Of a stretch of 20,850 nucleotides of DNA, positions 1 to 7,313 are shown piece by piece. A model generated the notes under the pieces. It worked only from the letters and a program-made list of their open reading frames with translations, was not told the origin of the DNA and ran no database searches. Numbering within the stretch: the stretch's first letter is position 1; every line of letters starts with the position of its first letter. The translations under genes were made by a program, and so were the position numbers. Source of the DNA: a virus; IMG/VR virus record IMGVR_UViG_3300020020_000176, positions 1 through 20,850 of that record. One strand, written 5' to 3'.

Positions 1-144
1 ACAAGCTTTGCATCGCAAAGTGGTGTGCTAGTCAAAGTAGGTGTGCGACTCGCGGGTCTTGATCCGCAAAGGGAGGACATTGTCATTGAGAGTGAGCCGA
101 CTGATGGTGAGGTAGTCAAGGAGGATGAGGAGCAGCAAGGTTAG
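1..144 (+). CDS. C-terminal end of an unidentified gene (5' truncated by window)
   Basis: Frame 1 is open from the first base to a TAG at 142-144 and gives 47 residues. The visible part has a short hydrophobic stretch (GVLVKVGVRLAGLD) and a strongly acidic tail ending in EDEEQQG. Acidic tails of this kind are common on small phage proteins and say nothing specific about function. The gene reads rightward and converges on the leftward small-gene cluster that ends at 283. No start can be seen, so real length and family are unknown. It could be a chance open frame, but the acidic, well-ordered codon use makes a real gene more likely. Confidence 0.55.
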   Translation, partial: TSFASQSGVLVKVGVRLAGLDPQREDIVIESEPTDGEVVKEDEEQQG

Positions 145-224
145 TGCTTCACTTGATTGCCTAGTGGAGAGGCCTAGGTTAACTATGTCTTTGCTATAGA
201 ACATCTATAACGAGCGAGAGAATC

Positions 225-276
225 AAAAAAACCGGGAGCAGATCGGGGAGAGGGTCCAAGCCCGCCAAAGCGCGGG
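225..276 (-). terminator. Possible end-of-cluster hairpin and T-run (leftward)
   Basis: Just after the last stop of the leftward cluster (283-285), positions 261-265 (CCCGC) and 272-276 (GCGGG) can pair around a 6-nt loop. A run of seven A on the + strand (225-231) gives seven T on the leftward transcript, but it lies about 30 nt beyond the hairpin. The layout is therefore not a textbook rho-independent terminator. The rest of 145-282 has one weak inverted repeat (CCTAG at 160-164 with CTAGG at 174-178) and no gene I can support. A terminator is expected between converging units, so the call rests partly on position. Confidence 0.3.
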
Positions 277-282
277 TGAGAG

Positions 283-441
283 CTAAGTAGAGAGCTGCCA
301 GATAGCAAACCCGAGGAGTAAAAGGAGTGTGACTCCGGTAAGTAGTGACATCAGGGAGTCGAGAAGGAAGCCGAGGGATTCAGCATTGGAGGCGTATCTG
401 CCGGTCCAGTAGCCGATGATGAGGAAAGGGAGGACGAGCAT
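283..441 (-). CDS. Small membrane protein, 52 aa (holin-like size)
   Basis: ATG at 441-439 and TAG at 285-283. The product has two hydrophobic stretches: residues 1-10 (MLVLPFLIIG) and about 31-50 (a leucine-rich segment ending in FAIWQL), separated by a short polar part (GRYASNAESLG). The start is firm: an AGGAG lies 7 nt upstream, inside the end of the preceding gene, whose TGA (444-442) directly abuts this ATG, so translation is probably coupled. It is the last gene of the leftward cluster. Size and two possible membrane segments would fit a holin, antiholin or other small phage inner-membrane protein, but I recognise no family. Confidence 0.75.
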   Translation of the reverse strand: MLVLPFLIIGYWTGRYASNAESLGFLLDSLMSLLTGVTLLLLLGFAIWQLST

Positions 442-696
442 TCAGACTCTCCTGAAGGGGTGTTTGAGGCTCCAGAATTTAGCTATGGCTGTGAGCACGT
501 TATAGTCCTTGTCTTTGACAAAATCCTTCAATACAGCCTTGAGCATGCTACCTGAACATGAAGGGCAGAGATCGAACTCGGCTTGGATGATCTCCATACC
601 GTTGCCGTCAGATTGACGATCGATCGGGATGTGGATAGTAGTGAATAGATCAGTTTGAGCTGAGCAGTAGTCACAGAAGGTGATGGATTTTTTCAC
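442..696 (-). CDS. Small zinc-ribbon-type protein, 84 aa
   Basis: GTG start at 696-694, with GAGGAG upstream at good spacing; the stop TGA directly precedes the next gene. The protein has two CxxC pairs: Cys8/Cys11 (FCDYC) near the N-terminus and Cys44/Cys47 (CPSC), the spacing of a small treble-clef or ribbon-type zinc site. A hydrophilic linker separates them, and the C-terminal part has lysine-rich and hydrophobic stretches. Such one-domain zinc proteins are frequent in phage accessory regions, and most have no known role. The preceding gene ends at 697-699, so the two are contiguous. Binding of zinc is inferred from the cysteine pattern only; a nucleic-acid or protein-binding role is possible. 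Confidence 0.8.
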   Translation of the reverse strand: MKKSITFCDYCSAQTDLFTTIHIPIDRQSDGNGMEIIQAEFDLCPSCSGSMLKAVLKDFVKDKDYNVLTAIAKFWSLKHPFRRV

Positions 697-903
697 CTAA
701 ATTCTCCTCAACTGCGAATCGAGGGAATCGATGTAGCCCCAGAGCTTGAGCCCGATGTGAGCGGATTCGCGGGCTTCCAAGTGGCTGAGCACAGGGGTGT
801 TGGAGGGGCCGGGAATGGTGACGGCCTTGATGCCGTGCTTGGAGAGCTTTTCCAGCACCAGCAGACGGTTGAAGGGTTTTCGCATTTTCGTCCCATTAGC
901 CAT
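697..903 (-). CDS. Unidentified small basic protein, 68 aa
   Basis: ATG at 903-901, preceded by AAGGA about 8 nt upstream, and ending in TAG at 699-697 directly before the next start. The first codons overlap the last 8 nt of the upstream membrane-protein gene (ATGGCTAA arrangement), which supports coupled translation. The product is basic at the N-terminus (MANGTKMRKPFNRLLVLEKL) and contains no transmembrane segment or cysteine. I recognise no family. The stretch LLVLEKLSKHGIKAVTIPG could be a helix-strand unit. Function unknown. Confidence 0.65.
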   Translation of the reverse strand: MANGTKMRKPFNRLLVLEKLSKHGIKAVTIPGPSNTPVLSHLEARESAHIGLKLWGYIDSLDSQLRRI

Positions 904-1066
904 CAGATTTTTCCTTGATTGAGAAGCCGATCCAGAACAGGATGACAGCGATGATATAGGCTATCTGAGCCATATGATCGCTCTCGATCACGAGGTTGAA
1001 AACCAGGAGCAGGAAGTTGATGAAAGCTCCGATGTAGAGCACCCTACTATTAATCATCCTCGCCAT
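896..1066 (-). CDS. Small two-span membrane protein, 56 aa
   Basis: The open frame extends back to 1156, but that part overlaps the well-supported 1050-1220 gene, so I place the start at ATG 1066-1064 (GGAG just upstream). A second ATG at 1057-1055 would give 53 residues and overlap the previous stop in an ATGATTAA arrangement. The protein has two hydrophobic helices, residues about 8-27 (RVLYIGAFINFLLLVFNLVI) and 33-50 (a segment ending in ILFWIGFSI), with a short polar turn (ESDH) and a charged C-terminus (KEKSDG). Topology and size resemble phage holins or small exclusion proteins, but no family can be named. It sits in the leftward overlapping cluster. Confidence 0.7.
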   Translation of the reverse strand: MARMINSRVLYIGAFINFLLLVFNLVIESDHMAQIAYIIAVILFWIGFSIKEKSDG

Positions 1067-1220
1067 CCATCTCCAGCGATGCCTGTCGATCCATTTCAAG
1101 TTCTTCGATGATGAGACGGAGCCCTTGACGATAGTCCTCAGTAGAACAATCGACATTGGCTGCCTTGCCTACAGCTTCTCTTGCGATCTCCTCGAATGCT
1201 TTTTCGGTGTGGGCGTTCAT
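1050..1220 (-). CDS. Unidentified small acidic protein, 56 aa
   Basis: ATG at 1220-1218, stop TAA at 1052-1050. The start overlaps the TGA of the upstream gene as ATGA, and an AGGAG lies about 7-8 nt upstream, so the start is well supported. The protein is acidic and mostly helical in appearance (KAFEEIAREAVGKAA, LIIEELEMDRQASLEMDGEDD), without membrane segment. Its 3' end overlaps the next gene by 17 nt. No family recognised. It could be a small regulatory or antitoxin-like protein, but nothing in the sequence proves this. Confidence 0.7.
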   Translation of the reverse strand: MNAHTEKAFEEIAREAVGKAANVDCSTEDYRQGLRLIIEELEMDRQASLEMDGEDD

Positions 1221-1360
1221 AGACGATCTCCTGAAATCTTGTCAGCAACCCATCCCATGACCCCAATTGCAAGGCCAAGCAATGCTCCGACCGCGATGAG
1301 TCCCAAGATCAGGATTGCTATCAAGCATATTGCCAGTCCAAACTCATAGATCAGGGTCAT
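1217..1360 (-). CDS. Small membrane protein, 47 aa
   Basis: The open frame begins at a GTG at 1456, but the first 32 residues would be proline-rich and have no ribosome binding site worth the name. I choose ATG 1360-1358, which gives MTLIYEFGLA followed by a long hydrophobic segment (residues about 8-36, rich in Ile, Leu, Ala and Gly) and a charged tail (ADKISGDRL). An AGAGG is present but lies very close to the ATG, so initiation may be weak. The stop overlaps the next start as ATGA. Glycine and alanine spacing in the helix (GLIAVGALLGLAIGVMG) suggests a helix-packing membrane peptide. Function unknown. Confidence 0.6.
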   Translation of the reverse strand: MTLIYEFGLAICLIAILILGLIAVGALLGLAIGVMGWVADKISGDRL

Positions 1361-1472
1361 GCCTCTTTTCTCTGCAATCGCTGTGCCATCTGGGGAAAGG
1401 GTTGAGGTAGGTTGGGGGGCAACTCCGCGATGCGGAGGTAGTTGGTTGGAGATCACTCTTGGAAAAGGAAGG

Positions 1473-1563
1473 TGGTGGGCCTGCCCGGATTCGAACCGGG
1501 ATGGGCTGCTAAGTCCCGTCTGATTTTGAGTCAGATGTGTATGCCAATTCCAACCACAGGCCC
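1473..1563 (-). tRNA. tRNA-Leu (anticodon CAA)
   Basis: A complete type II cloverleaf is readable on the minus strand. The acceptor is GGGCCTG paired with CAGGCCC, followed by discriminator A and an encoded CCA. The D-arm has the leucine-like TGGTTGGAATTGGCA. The anticodon stem TCTGA/TCAGA encloses loop CTCAAAA, giving anticodon CAA (reads UUG). A long variable arm precedes the T-arm (CCCGG TTCGAAT CCGGG). Length is 91 nt with CCA. It starts 6 nt after the stop of the 1570-1869 gene, so it is probably cut out of the same leftward transcript. The bases 1361-1472 after it hold a perfect 6-bp inverted repeat (CTCCGC at 1423-1428, GCGGAG at 1432-1437) and no convincing gene. Confidence 0.95.
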
Positions 1564-1569
1564 GTTGAA

Positions 1570-1869
1570 TTACCCTTCAATCACACCAATTTCGGGGAGG
1601 ATTGGAGGTTTGCGCTTTCTTTTCTGAGGCTTTTTGAGGGGAATTTCCCACTCATCAATAACCATCAAGCGGGGGATGAAGGTGCGAGTGCGGAATTTGC
1701 CATCCTCTCCTTGATCCATTGCTAGGGTGACGCCTTCCGGGTCGGTCCTGACGAGTAGACCGAGAGTGGTGTATTTCCAGGGCCGGTGAACAATATCACT
1801 CGATTCCGCTTCATCGAGAGCGTTCAGGTGGGCGTCTCCCCAGACTACGACCCAAGCTTTTTTAGTCAT
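1570..1869 (-). CDS. Small conserved-looking phage protein, 99 aa, function unknown
   Basis: The frame is open back to 1947, but ATG 1869-1867 has a strong GGAGG-type site upstream and overlaps the stop of the preceding 37-aa gene in an ATGACTAA arrangement, so it is the likely start. Residues 5-70 have the look of a small beta-barrel phage or bacterial protein of unknown function: VVVWGDAHLNAL, then a TTLGLLVRTDPEGVTLAMD strand pair, then FRTRTFIPRLMVIDEW. The C-terminal 20 residues are basic and proline-rich (KKPQKRKRKPP), suggesting nucleic-acid or membrane contact. The stop lies 6 nt before the tRNA-Leu 5' end, so mRNA and tRNA are likely co-transcribed. The family resemblance is from memory and not verified. 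Confidence 0.75.
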   Translation of the reverse strand: MTKKAWVVVWGDAHLNALDEAESSDIVHRPWKYTTLGLLVRTDPEGVTLAMDQGEDGKFRTRTFIPRLMVIDEWEIPLKKPQKRKRKPPILPEIGVIEG

Positions 1870-1975
1870 CCCAACCCCCTCCTTCAAACTTCTTCCCCAG
1901 CCATGAGCCAATGCCGATGGCTCCAGCCAGCATGAAAATGAGGCCAAGGAGCTGCAAAAATTCCTGATCAGTCAT
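1862..1975 (-). CDS. Single-span membrane micro-protein, 37 aa
   Basis: ATG at 1975-1973, stop TAA at 1864-1862, overlapping the next start by 8 nt. The protein has a short N-terminal polar part (MTDQEF), one hydrophobic helix at about residues 7-26 (LQLLGLIFMLAGAIGIGSWL), then KKFEGGG and an acidic end. A purine-rich GGGGG lies upstream, a modest ribosome binding site. It is the first gene of the leftward cluster. The overlap with a well-supported gene downstream is the main argument that it is real. Function unknown; size fits small phage membrane peptides. Confidence 0.55.
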   Translation of the reverse strand: MTDQEFLQLLGLIFMLAGAIGIGSWLGKKFEGGGWDD

Positions 1976-2091
1976 TTCAATAACACCCCCATCCTAGCTC
2001 CCGACAGCGGACTTAAGGCTCGTGGACTGAAGGGAGGCCTTCTAGGAGGGGGCTTCTAATAGCCTAGCAAACGGTGTGCCATAGTTGGGAT
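1976..2091. promoter_or_regulatory. Divergent intergenic region between the two transcription units
   Basis: This is the only gap between the leftward small-gene cluster and the rightward virion block, so promoters for both would be expected here or nearby. I could not find a convincing -35/-10 pair on either strand. The region holds a short direct repeat (GGCCTTCTA near 2037-2045 and GGCTTCTA near 2051-2058) and an inverted repeat in which GGCT (2051-2054) can pair with AGCC (2061-2064), flanked by CTA and TAG. The AGGAGGGGG at 2044-2051 is too far from either candidate start of the next gene to be its ribosome binding site in linear form. Confidence 0.3.
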
Positions 2092-2361
2092 ATGGACCCT
2101 GATGAGAGGGAAGAAACCATAGAGAAGCTTGTTGGGAGGCTCAAAGAGGCCCTGATGGCTGAGGTTCAGGGAATCAATGCCGCCGATGGGATGAGTGCTG
2201 CTCTGATTTTTACCTCTCGGCTGGCAAGGGCTCTGATCATGTGCTCTCACGACAATACTTCCAGAGTGACAAATACCCAGATGATTTGTGAGGCTTTGAG
2301 AGAGCTGGCTGACGATCTTGAGGAGAGTGAAGAAGGTAAGCCCATGATGATTGTGCATTAG
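2092..2361 (+). CDS. Unidentified small acidic protein, about 89 aa
   Basis: The frame ends at TAG 2359-2361. An upstream GTG at 2074 would give 95 residues; I prefer ATG at 2092 (MDPDEREETIEKLVGRLKEA), because the extra residues look non-coding. Neither start has a clear ribosome binding site. The product is mainly helical and charged: an acidic N-terminal helix, a middle ALIFTSRLARALIM helix, and an acidic stretch (LADDLEESEEGKP). It is the first gene of the rightward block, two genes before the terminase large subunit. That is a usual position for a small terminase subunit, but no helix-turn-helix is obvious and the size is small, so this is only a possibility. Confidence 0.7.
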   Translation: MDPDEREETIEKLVGRLKEALMAEVQGINAADGMSAALIFTSRLARALIMCSHDNTSRVTNTQMICEALRELADDLEESEEGKPMMIVH

Positions 2362-2373
2362 ACAGAGGTAAAG

Positions 2374-2838
2374 ATGGAGAAGCCCAAGGTTGATGAGACT
2401 GAGAAGGTTCTGGAGACTGATCCGGAAAAGTATGTTGATGTAAAACTGACGGTTGCTGACAGTAAAGTCATTGCGGAACCCGAGCCCCCCTATTTTGCGA
2501 CCAAGATTCGAGTCGAGTATGTGGATGGTTTCAGTTGGCTGCTGCTGGAAGATTTGGTTTATTATTCGCTTTTGATGGGAAGGATACAGATTCCCTCAGC
2601 ATTCACCACAGACTTCAATTCAGTTCCAAGGCCGTTCTGGAGGCTTTTTCCAAAGACTCAGTATGGTCCCGCTGCTGTTGTGCATGACTATTTGTGCAAT
2701 TACGGGCTGAATATGGAGCCGAAGATTGACAGGGCTCTGGCGGATAGGATTTTTGTGGAGGCTCTGGAGATTTGCGGGGCTCCTTGGTGGAAAAGGAAGA
2801 TCATGTATCTGGGAGTCAGGATTGGAGCACTTTTGTAG
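2374..2838 (+). CDS. DUF1353 family protein, 154 aa
   Basis: ATG at 2374 is preceded by GAGGT at good spacing. Residues about 70-110 carry the hallmark of the DUF1353 family: IPSAFTTDFNSVPR, then WRLFPKTQYGPAAVVHDYLC, containing the invariant TDF.SVPR and the AAVVHDYL motif. After this comes a run of helix (DRALADRIFVEALEICG) and a hydrophobic C-terminus. The first 45 residues are an acidic extension not typical of the family. DUF1353 proteins are widespread in phages and prophages near structural and packaging genes; their biochemical role is not established as far as I know. The conserved Asp and His-Asp residues suggest a metal or catalytic site. The terminase start lies 2 nt after this stop. 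Confidence 0.9.
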   Translation: MEKPKVDETEKVLETDPEKYVDVKLTVADSKVIAEPEPPYFATKIRVEYVDGFSWLLLEDLVYYSLLMGRIQIPSAFTTDFNSVPRPFWRLFPKTQYGPAAVVHDYLCNYGLNMEPKIDRALADRIFVEALEICGAPWWKRKIMYLGVRIGALL

Positions 2839-2840
2839 GT

Positions 2841-4334
2841 ATGGTAGGTAAAGAAGAATTTTCGGTTGTGGTAGAGGACAGGGCAACGGGGAAGGAAGAG
2901 ATCCTTTACTACCCCAATCCCAAGATGGTCGCCTTTCATGAAAGTGATGCTCCCTATACGCTGAGTCATGGAGGCAGGAATTCAGGGAAGTCTACCGCTC
3001 TCAGGTGGGATGCTCATATGCGGAACTTACGCATAGACGGGCACAGGGCTTTACTTCTGCGACGGACCTTCCCTCAGCTCAGAGGGTCGCACTTCGACCG
3101 GGCCGAGGTTGAGGCGAAGAAGCTGGGAGCAAAACCTTTCAATCGCACACACCATTTTATCGAGTATCACAATGCGAGTAAGCTCCAGTTTGGTCATTGC
3201 GAGAGTGATGCTGCCATTTTAGATTATCTGAGTCAGGAGTGGGATTGGATCGGGTTTGACGAGCTGACGACCTTTACGTTTGATCAGTTCATCAGGATTG
3301 CAGGATCAGCGAGGACAACTAGGACGAGTGGGAGGAAGGCGTATGTGAGAGCCGCGACGAATCCGATTGGCACAGGAGCAAGTTGGGTCAAGCGGTATTT
3401 TATCGACAAAAGCATTACTTTTGATGAGAACGAGAAGTATGATCCGAAAGAGTGGGTAGATATTCAGGCGAATCTGGCTGATAACCCCCATGCTGATCGT
3501 CAGGAGTATGAGAGAAGGCTGTTGATGTTGCCCTCAGAAGCACTGCGGCGGGCATATAAGGATGGTGAGTGGCTGGTTGAGGGTCAGTTTTTCAGCGAGT
3601 TCAAGGAGACGAAGGAAGGAAATACGTGGCATTGTATTAGTCAACTGCCGACTTATAACGGGGTTCCGTTGCTCAAACTCGGGCACCTTGAGATCACGCG
3701 GGCTTTGGATTGGGGATATTCGGAGGCTGAGCCGGGGGTTTGTCTGTGGGTTGCTCACTTGCCCGATGGGACGGCGATTGTGATCAAGGAGTGGGTTTTT
3801 ACTAGGAAGATTCCTGAGGAGGCAGCGAGGATTATCAAGGAAAAGAGCGAGGGAATGAGGATCAGATACACGGTTTGCGACCCGAGATGTTTTCATGAGG
3901 AGATCGGGGAGAGCATTGCGGATACCTTTGCCAAGAACGGTGTGGGAATGATTGCGGCGGATAATGATAGAGAGAATGGCTGGGTAAGGGTTCATAGCTG
4001 GCTGGTTGGAGAGTATGCTGATGGAGTAATGGTGAGGCCTAGGTTGAGGTTTTTGAACCCAACTGAGCTTGGAGCAGGGTATATGGGCGCACCGTATACA
4101 ATAAGAACCTTGCCCAGCCTCCAGGTTGATCCTAAAAAGCCTTCTGATATCTCTCAGGGTGAGGGGGTTGAGGACCATGCTGCCGATGCCTTGAGATATT
4201 GGGCCATGAGCAGACCAGCTCCTTCCAGAGTAAAGATTGGAGATCCCTTTGCCAATCTACCCCCCGAACTGAGACGCCTGATTAGGGGAACGAGCGAGAG
4301 GGATGACATACTTGGCGAAGAGAGCGTGAGGTAA
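2841..4334 (+). CDS. terL: Terminase large subunit (packaging ATPase and nuclease)
   Basis: This protein drives DNA into the prohead and cuts the concatemer. I place the start at ATG 2841, 2 nt after the previous stop (497 aa); an upstream TTG at 2772 would overlap DUF1353 and is less likely. The N-terminal ATPase domain has a Walker A motif GGRNSGKS (residues about 44-51) and a Walker B with catalytic glutamate, DWIGFDE (Asp140, Glu141). The C-terminal RuvC/RNase H-like nuclease domain shows its three acidic positions: ALDWGY (Asp290), CDPR (Asp347) and the DHAADALRYW motif (Asp449). All key residues are present, so the enzyme looks active. Length is normal for the family. The portal gene follows after 4 nt. 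Confidence 0.97.
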   Translation: MVGKEEFSVVVEDRATGKEEILYYPNPKMVAFHESDAPYTLSHGGRNSGKSTALRWDAHMRNLRIDGHRALLLRRTFPQLRGSHFDRAEVEAKKLGAKPFNRTHHFIEYHNASKLQFGHCESDAAILDYLSQEWDWIGFDELTTFTFDQFIRIAGSARTTRTSGRKAYVRAATNPIGTGASWVKRYFIDKSITFDENEKYDPKEWVDIQANLADNPHADRQEYERRLLMLPSEALRRAYKDGEWLVEGQFFSEFKETKEGNTWHCISQLPTYNGVPLLKLGHLEITRALDWGYSEAEPGVCLWVAHLPDGTAIVIKEWVFTRKIPEEAARIIKEKSEGMRIRYTVCDPRCFHEEIGESIADTFAKNGVGMIAADNDRENGWVRVHSWLVGEYADGVMVRPRLRFLNPTELGAGYMGAPYTIRTLPSLQVDPKKPSDISQGEGVEDHAADALRYWAMSRPAPSRVKIGDPFANLPPELRRLIRGTSERDDILGEESVR

Positions 4335-4338
4335 TTGA

Positions 4339-6342
4339 GTGATTGATAAACCTACTTCTGCGGGAGCTTGGAAGGGACGGATCAGTGCTTGTAAAGAGCT
4401 GAGACGATCCATGCTGACGACTTGGCAGGATAATGTCAGCTATCGGAGGGGTAAGCCGTTCAGGACCAAACCTACCGATGATACTGTCAATGTGCCTCAG
4501 GACTGGAGCCGCACAAAAAATAAGCAGGCCAAGCTTTTCTATCAGGTGCCGGAGATCAAGTTAAGGCCGAGAATGCCTGAGTTTGCCGGGGCTGCGCCGG
4601 TATTTGCTTCTGCTGTCAATTTCCAGCTCACACATAAGGTCAAAGCCCACCATATGATGAACGAAGTCCTTGCCGATGTTATTAATGCGGCAGGCATAGG
4701 AGTGTGCAAGATCGGCTATGAAGGAAAGTTTGACTACAAAGAGGCCACGGTTCAACAGGAAAAGGATTATGAGGCAGACGTTTGGAAGGAAATGCAGACG
4801 GCTGGCCAGATCGAATCCATACAGACCCCTCAGGCGGTTTATGAATGCTACTATGCGCGAAGGATCAGCCCAGCACACTTTCTCTGGCCTTCAGAGTTTT
4901 CAGGGTCGGACTGGCAGGAGGCCCCGTGGCTTGGATGGGAGGGGTATTTACCCATCGCTGAAGCAAGGCGAAGAGGATGGGTAGATGCGGATTTCAAGGG
5001 TGAAGAGATTACCGATCACGAGTGGAGGCTGATCAAGGACTATGAAGAGCAGCAGAGGAGCAGCGATGCGTATGTCAGATACTCAGAAATTTTCTATCGC
5101 TGTTCTGTATATGATGAAAAGGAAAAGGACCCCCGAAAAATCAAGAGGGTTGTGATTGTCAATGGATTGCCCAATGACAAGGCCAAGGTGATCGATGAGG
5201 AGTTCAAGTGGCAGGAGTATAAGCAGGAGTCAGGGCAGTGGATTGGGATGACGACTTTCCCGATCAAAGTGCTGACTCTGACCTATATCAGTGATATGGC
5301 AGTGCCGCCCTCAGACTCAGAAATTGGCAGGCCACAGGTCAGGGAGTTGATCAGGGGCAGGAGCCAGATGGTCAGGCAGAGGGAGAGTAGCCTGCCCATG
5401 CGCTGGGTTGATGTCAACATGGTTGATGAAGAGATTGTTGATTTGATGCGAAAGGGAAAGTATCAGAACATCATCCCGATGAATGGGCCGGGGAATAATG
5501 CTATTGGAGAAGTGGCAAGGGCTCAATACGGGAGGGAGAATTTTGAGTTCGACAAGGTTGCCAAGCAGGAGTTGGATGAGGCGTGGAGCATGGGGGCTCC
5601 TCAGCAAGCCGCTCAGCAACCTGGAGAAACGACTGCGACCGAGATCAATGCCATGCAGACGGCACTGAATGAGAGGCTGGATTATGAACGATCAATGGTC
5701 CTGAGGTTTTTCATGGAAGTGGCAGAGGGAGTTGGGAGTTTGATGCAGCTCTTCTCTGATGATATGGACTATGCAGAAGTGGTTGGTCAGACTGGATTGG
5801 CCAGTCTCCAGGCATGGAACAAAGAGATGATCAGGGGGGATTTTATATTTGAAGCCAAACCTGATAGTCAGTTGAGGGTTGACGTGGGCCAAAAGAGAGC
5901 CGAAAGCTTGAACCTCTATAAGTTGCTCAGGAAAGACCCTCTCATAAATCCTCAAGGGCTTGTGCAGGAAGTTCTATTGATGCACGGAATAGACCCAACT
6001 AAAGCGATGGCTCCTCCACAGCCGCCGAAAGAAGAGCCTCCGAAGAAGTCTTACAGCTTCAAGGGGGAAGATTTGCTCAATCCGATTGTTGTAGCGATTA
6101 TTCAACAGGGGCCTGATCCTTTGACTCCGGATGATATTGCGGCTGCAAAGAAGCTGATTGAGGATGCAGCGGGGATAGAAGATCCGTCAATGGTCCCAAG
6201 CCCAGGTCAGCCTCCGAGTGAAGGAGCACCAACAGGTGAGAACCCTGAACATCCGGGGCCTGCTGATGTAGTGCAGCCCCTTAATCGACGTTACAGTGAG
6301 CAGAGCACGACTGGAGTGGAAGGTTCACGGGATTCAACATAG
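4339..6342 (+). CDS. Portal protein, 667 aa
   Basis: This is the dodecameric ring at the capsid vertex through which DNA enters and leaves. GTG start at 4339 with GAGG about 7 nt upstream; the gap from terL is 4 nt. Size (667 aa) and position (terL-portal-scaffold) are typical of podovirus-type portals. Within the protein, a stem and crown-type region around residues 420-475 contains GETTATEINAM followed by a long amphipathic helix, a pattern common to portals. The C-terminal 120 residues are proline-rich and of low complexity (PPQPPKEEPPKK, then SPGQPPSEGAP), which may form a flexible barrel or tail. The N-terminal domain is rich in Trp and Tyr. Assignment rests on synteny, size and the TATE motif. 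Confidence 0.88.
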   Translation: MIDKPTSAGAWKGRISACKELRRSMLTTWQDNVSYRRGKPFRTKPTDDTVNVPQDWSRTKNKQAKLFYQVPEIKLRPRMPEFAGAAPVFASAVNFQLTHKVKAHHMMNEVLADVINAAGIGVCKIGYEGKFDYKEATVQQEKDYEADVWKEMQTAGQIESIQTPQAVYECYYARRISPAHFLWPSEFSGSDWQEAPWLGWEGYLPIAEARRRGWVDADFKGEEITDHEWRLIKDYEEQQRSSDAYVRYSEIFYRCSVYDEKEKDPRKIKRVVIVNGLPNDKAKVIDEEFKWQEYKQESGQWIGMTTFPIKVLTLTYISDMAVPPSDSEIGRPQVRELIRGRSQMVRQRESSLPMRWVDVNMVDEEIVDLMRKGKYQNIIPMNGPGNNAIGEVARAQYGRENFEFDKVAKQELDEAWSMGAPQQAAQQPGETTATEINAMQTALNERLDYERSMVLRFFMEVAEGVGSLMQLFSDDMDYAEVVGQTGLASLQAWNKEMIRGDFIFEAKPDSQLRVDVGQKRAESLNLYKLLRKDPLINPQGLVQEVLLMHGIDPTKAMAPPQPPKEEPPKKSYSFKGEDLLNPIVVAIIQQGPDPLTPDDIAAAKKLIEDAAGIEDPSMVPSPGQPPSEGAPTGENPEHPGPADVVQPLNRRYSEQSTTGVEGSRDST

Positions 6343-6356
6343 GAGTGATTTAGTTT

Positions 6357-7313
6357 ATGGATATGTCAGAAGTGATTACTCAGAGTCTTGAAGGCACTGA
6401 AGGACGAGAGGAAGAGCCCCGAGAGCAGGAAGAGCAGGAAGCTCCGGTTGAAGTAGAGCCTCAGCCTCAGACTCCAAGCCCCGAGGAAGAAGCCGAGGAG
6501 GCTGAGATTGCCAAGTTGCAGCAGGAGCTTGCGGCTGCAAATCCCAAGCTTCAGGGGAAGATCGATGTTCCACGGCATCAGGCAGTGCTGACGAGGACTC
6601 GGAATCAGTATGAGGCGAAACTCAAAGAGGCTCAGGAAAGGTATGAGAAGGTCAAGTGGGCTGAGGAGAAGGAAGCTCAGGCTGCGCTCCAGGCCTTGGC
6701 ATTGGCTGAAAGTGATCCTAAGGCCTTTGTAGAGCTGTTGATGAAGGATAAGCGGTATGGGGATCTGCTTCAGTTCAAGGAGATCAGGGAAAAGGCTGAG
6801 GAGATTGCTCAGCGTCCTCAACCAAATGCAGCGACTCCCGATGGCCAGTTTCAATACTACGATGACAAGGGGATTGAAGAGCTATTGGGTTGGCACGGTC
6901 AGCAGATCGAATCCGGGCTGATGAAGAAGCTGGAAGCGAGGTTCGGGCCGATTGAACAGAGGTATAAGTCGGAAAAAATCTGGAATGAGGCAAGAGAGAG
7001 AAACAGGGTAGTTTTGGAAGGTGCAAGGAAGAGCTGGAAGGGTTTCAATGAGAATGAACAGGCGATTGGTCAGTTTTTGAGTAAGAACCCTCAAGCGACC
7101 TTGCATGATGCCTATAGGGAGGTTGTCATTCCTGCACTGGAAGCTCAAGGTCGGGCGAATAAGGAGGCTTTGAGGAAAGAGATTCTGGCTGAAATGTCCA
7201 AGAAGCCCAAAGCGAATACTGAAGATACAAGGGTTGAGGCAGAAAGAGTGGCAGATGAGGGCGGGAAGCGATCGGTTGCTGATATTGTTCGGGCTAATTT
7301 GCCGAGGGAATAA
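6357..7313 (+). CDS. Capsid scaffolding protein, 318 aa
   Basis: ATG at 6357 (a second ATG at 6363 is possible), with AGGAG about 11 nt upstream. The N-terminal 55 residues are extremely acidic and proline-rich (REEEPREQEEQEAP and similar). Residues about 50-125 form a predicted coiled coil (AEIAKLQQELAAANPKL, then KLKEAQERYEKVKWAEEKEA), and further charged helices follow. This composition, with no cysteine and almost no globular core, is the signature of internal scaffolds that shape the prohead. Scaffolds normally bind the major capsid protein through a basic C-terminal helix; here the C-terminus has a KRSVADIVRANLPRE segment. Unusually, the capsid gene does not follow; it lies about 10.5 kb downstream. 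A minor alternative is an internal head protein. Confidence 0.82.
   Translation: MDMSEVITQSLEGTEGREEEPREQEEQEAPVEVEPQPQTPSPEEEAEEAEIAKLQQELAAANPKLQGKIDVPRHQAVLTRTRNQYEAKLKEAQERYEKVKWAEEKEAQAALQALALAESDPKAFVELLMKDKRYGDLLQFKEIREKAEEIAQRPQPNAATPDGQFQYYDDKGIEELLGWHGQQIESGLMKKLEARFGPIEQRYKSEKIWNEARERNRVVLEGARKSWKGFNENEQAIGQFLSKNPQATLHDAYREVVIPALEAQGRANKEALRKEILAEMSKKPKANTEDTRVEAERVADEGGKRSVADIVRANLPRE

Noticed and set aside
1067-1156. N-terminal extension of the 896-1066 membrane protein
   Set aside because: It overlaps the well-supported 1050-1220 gene for its whole length, and lacks a start signal.
3534-4178. 214-codon open frame antisense to the terminase nuclease domain
   Set aside because: The terminase frame holds all catalytic motifs; the antisense frame is rich in Pro, Arg and Ser, as shadows are.
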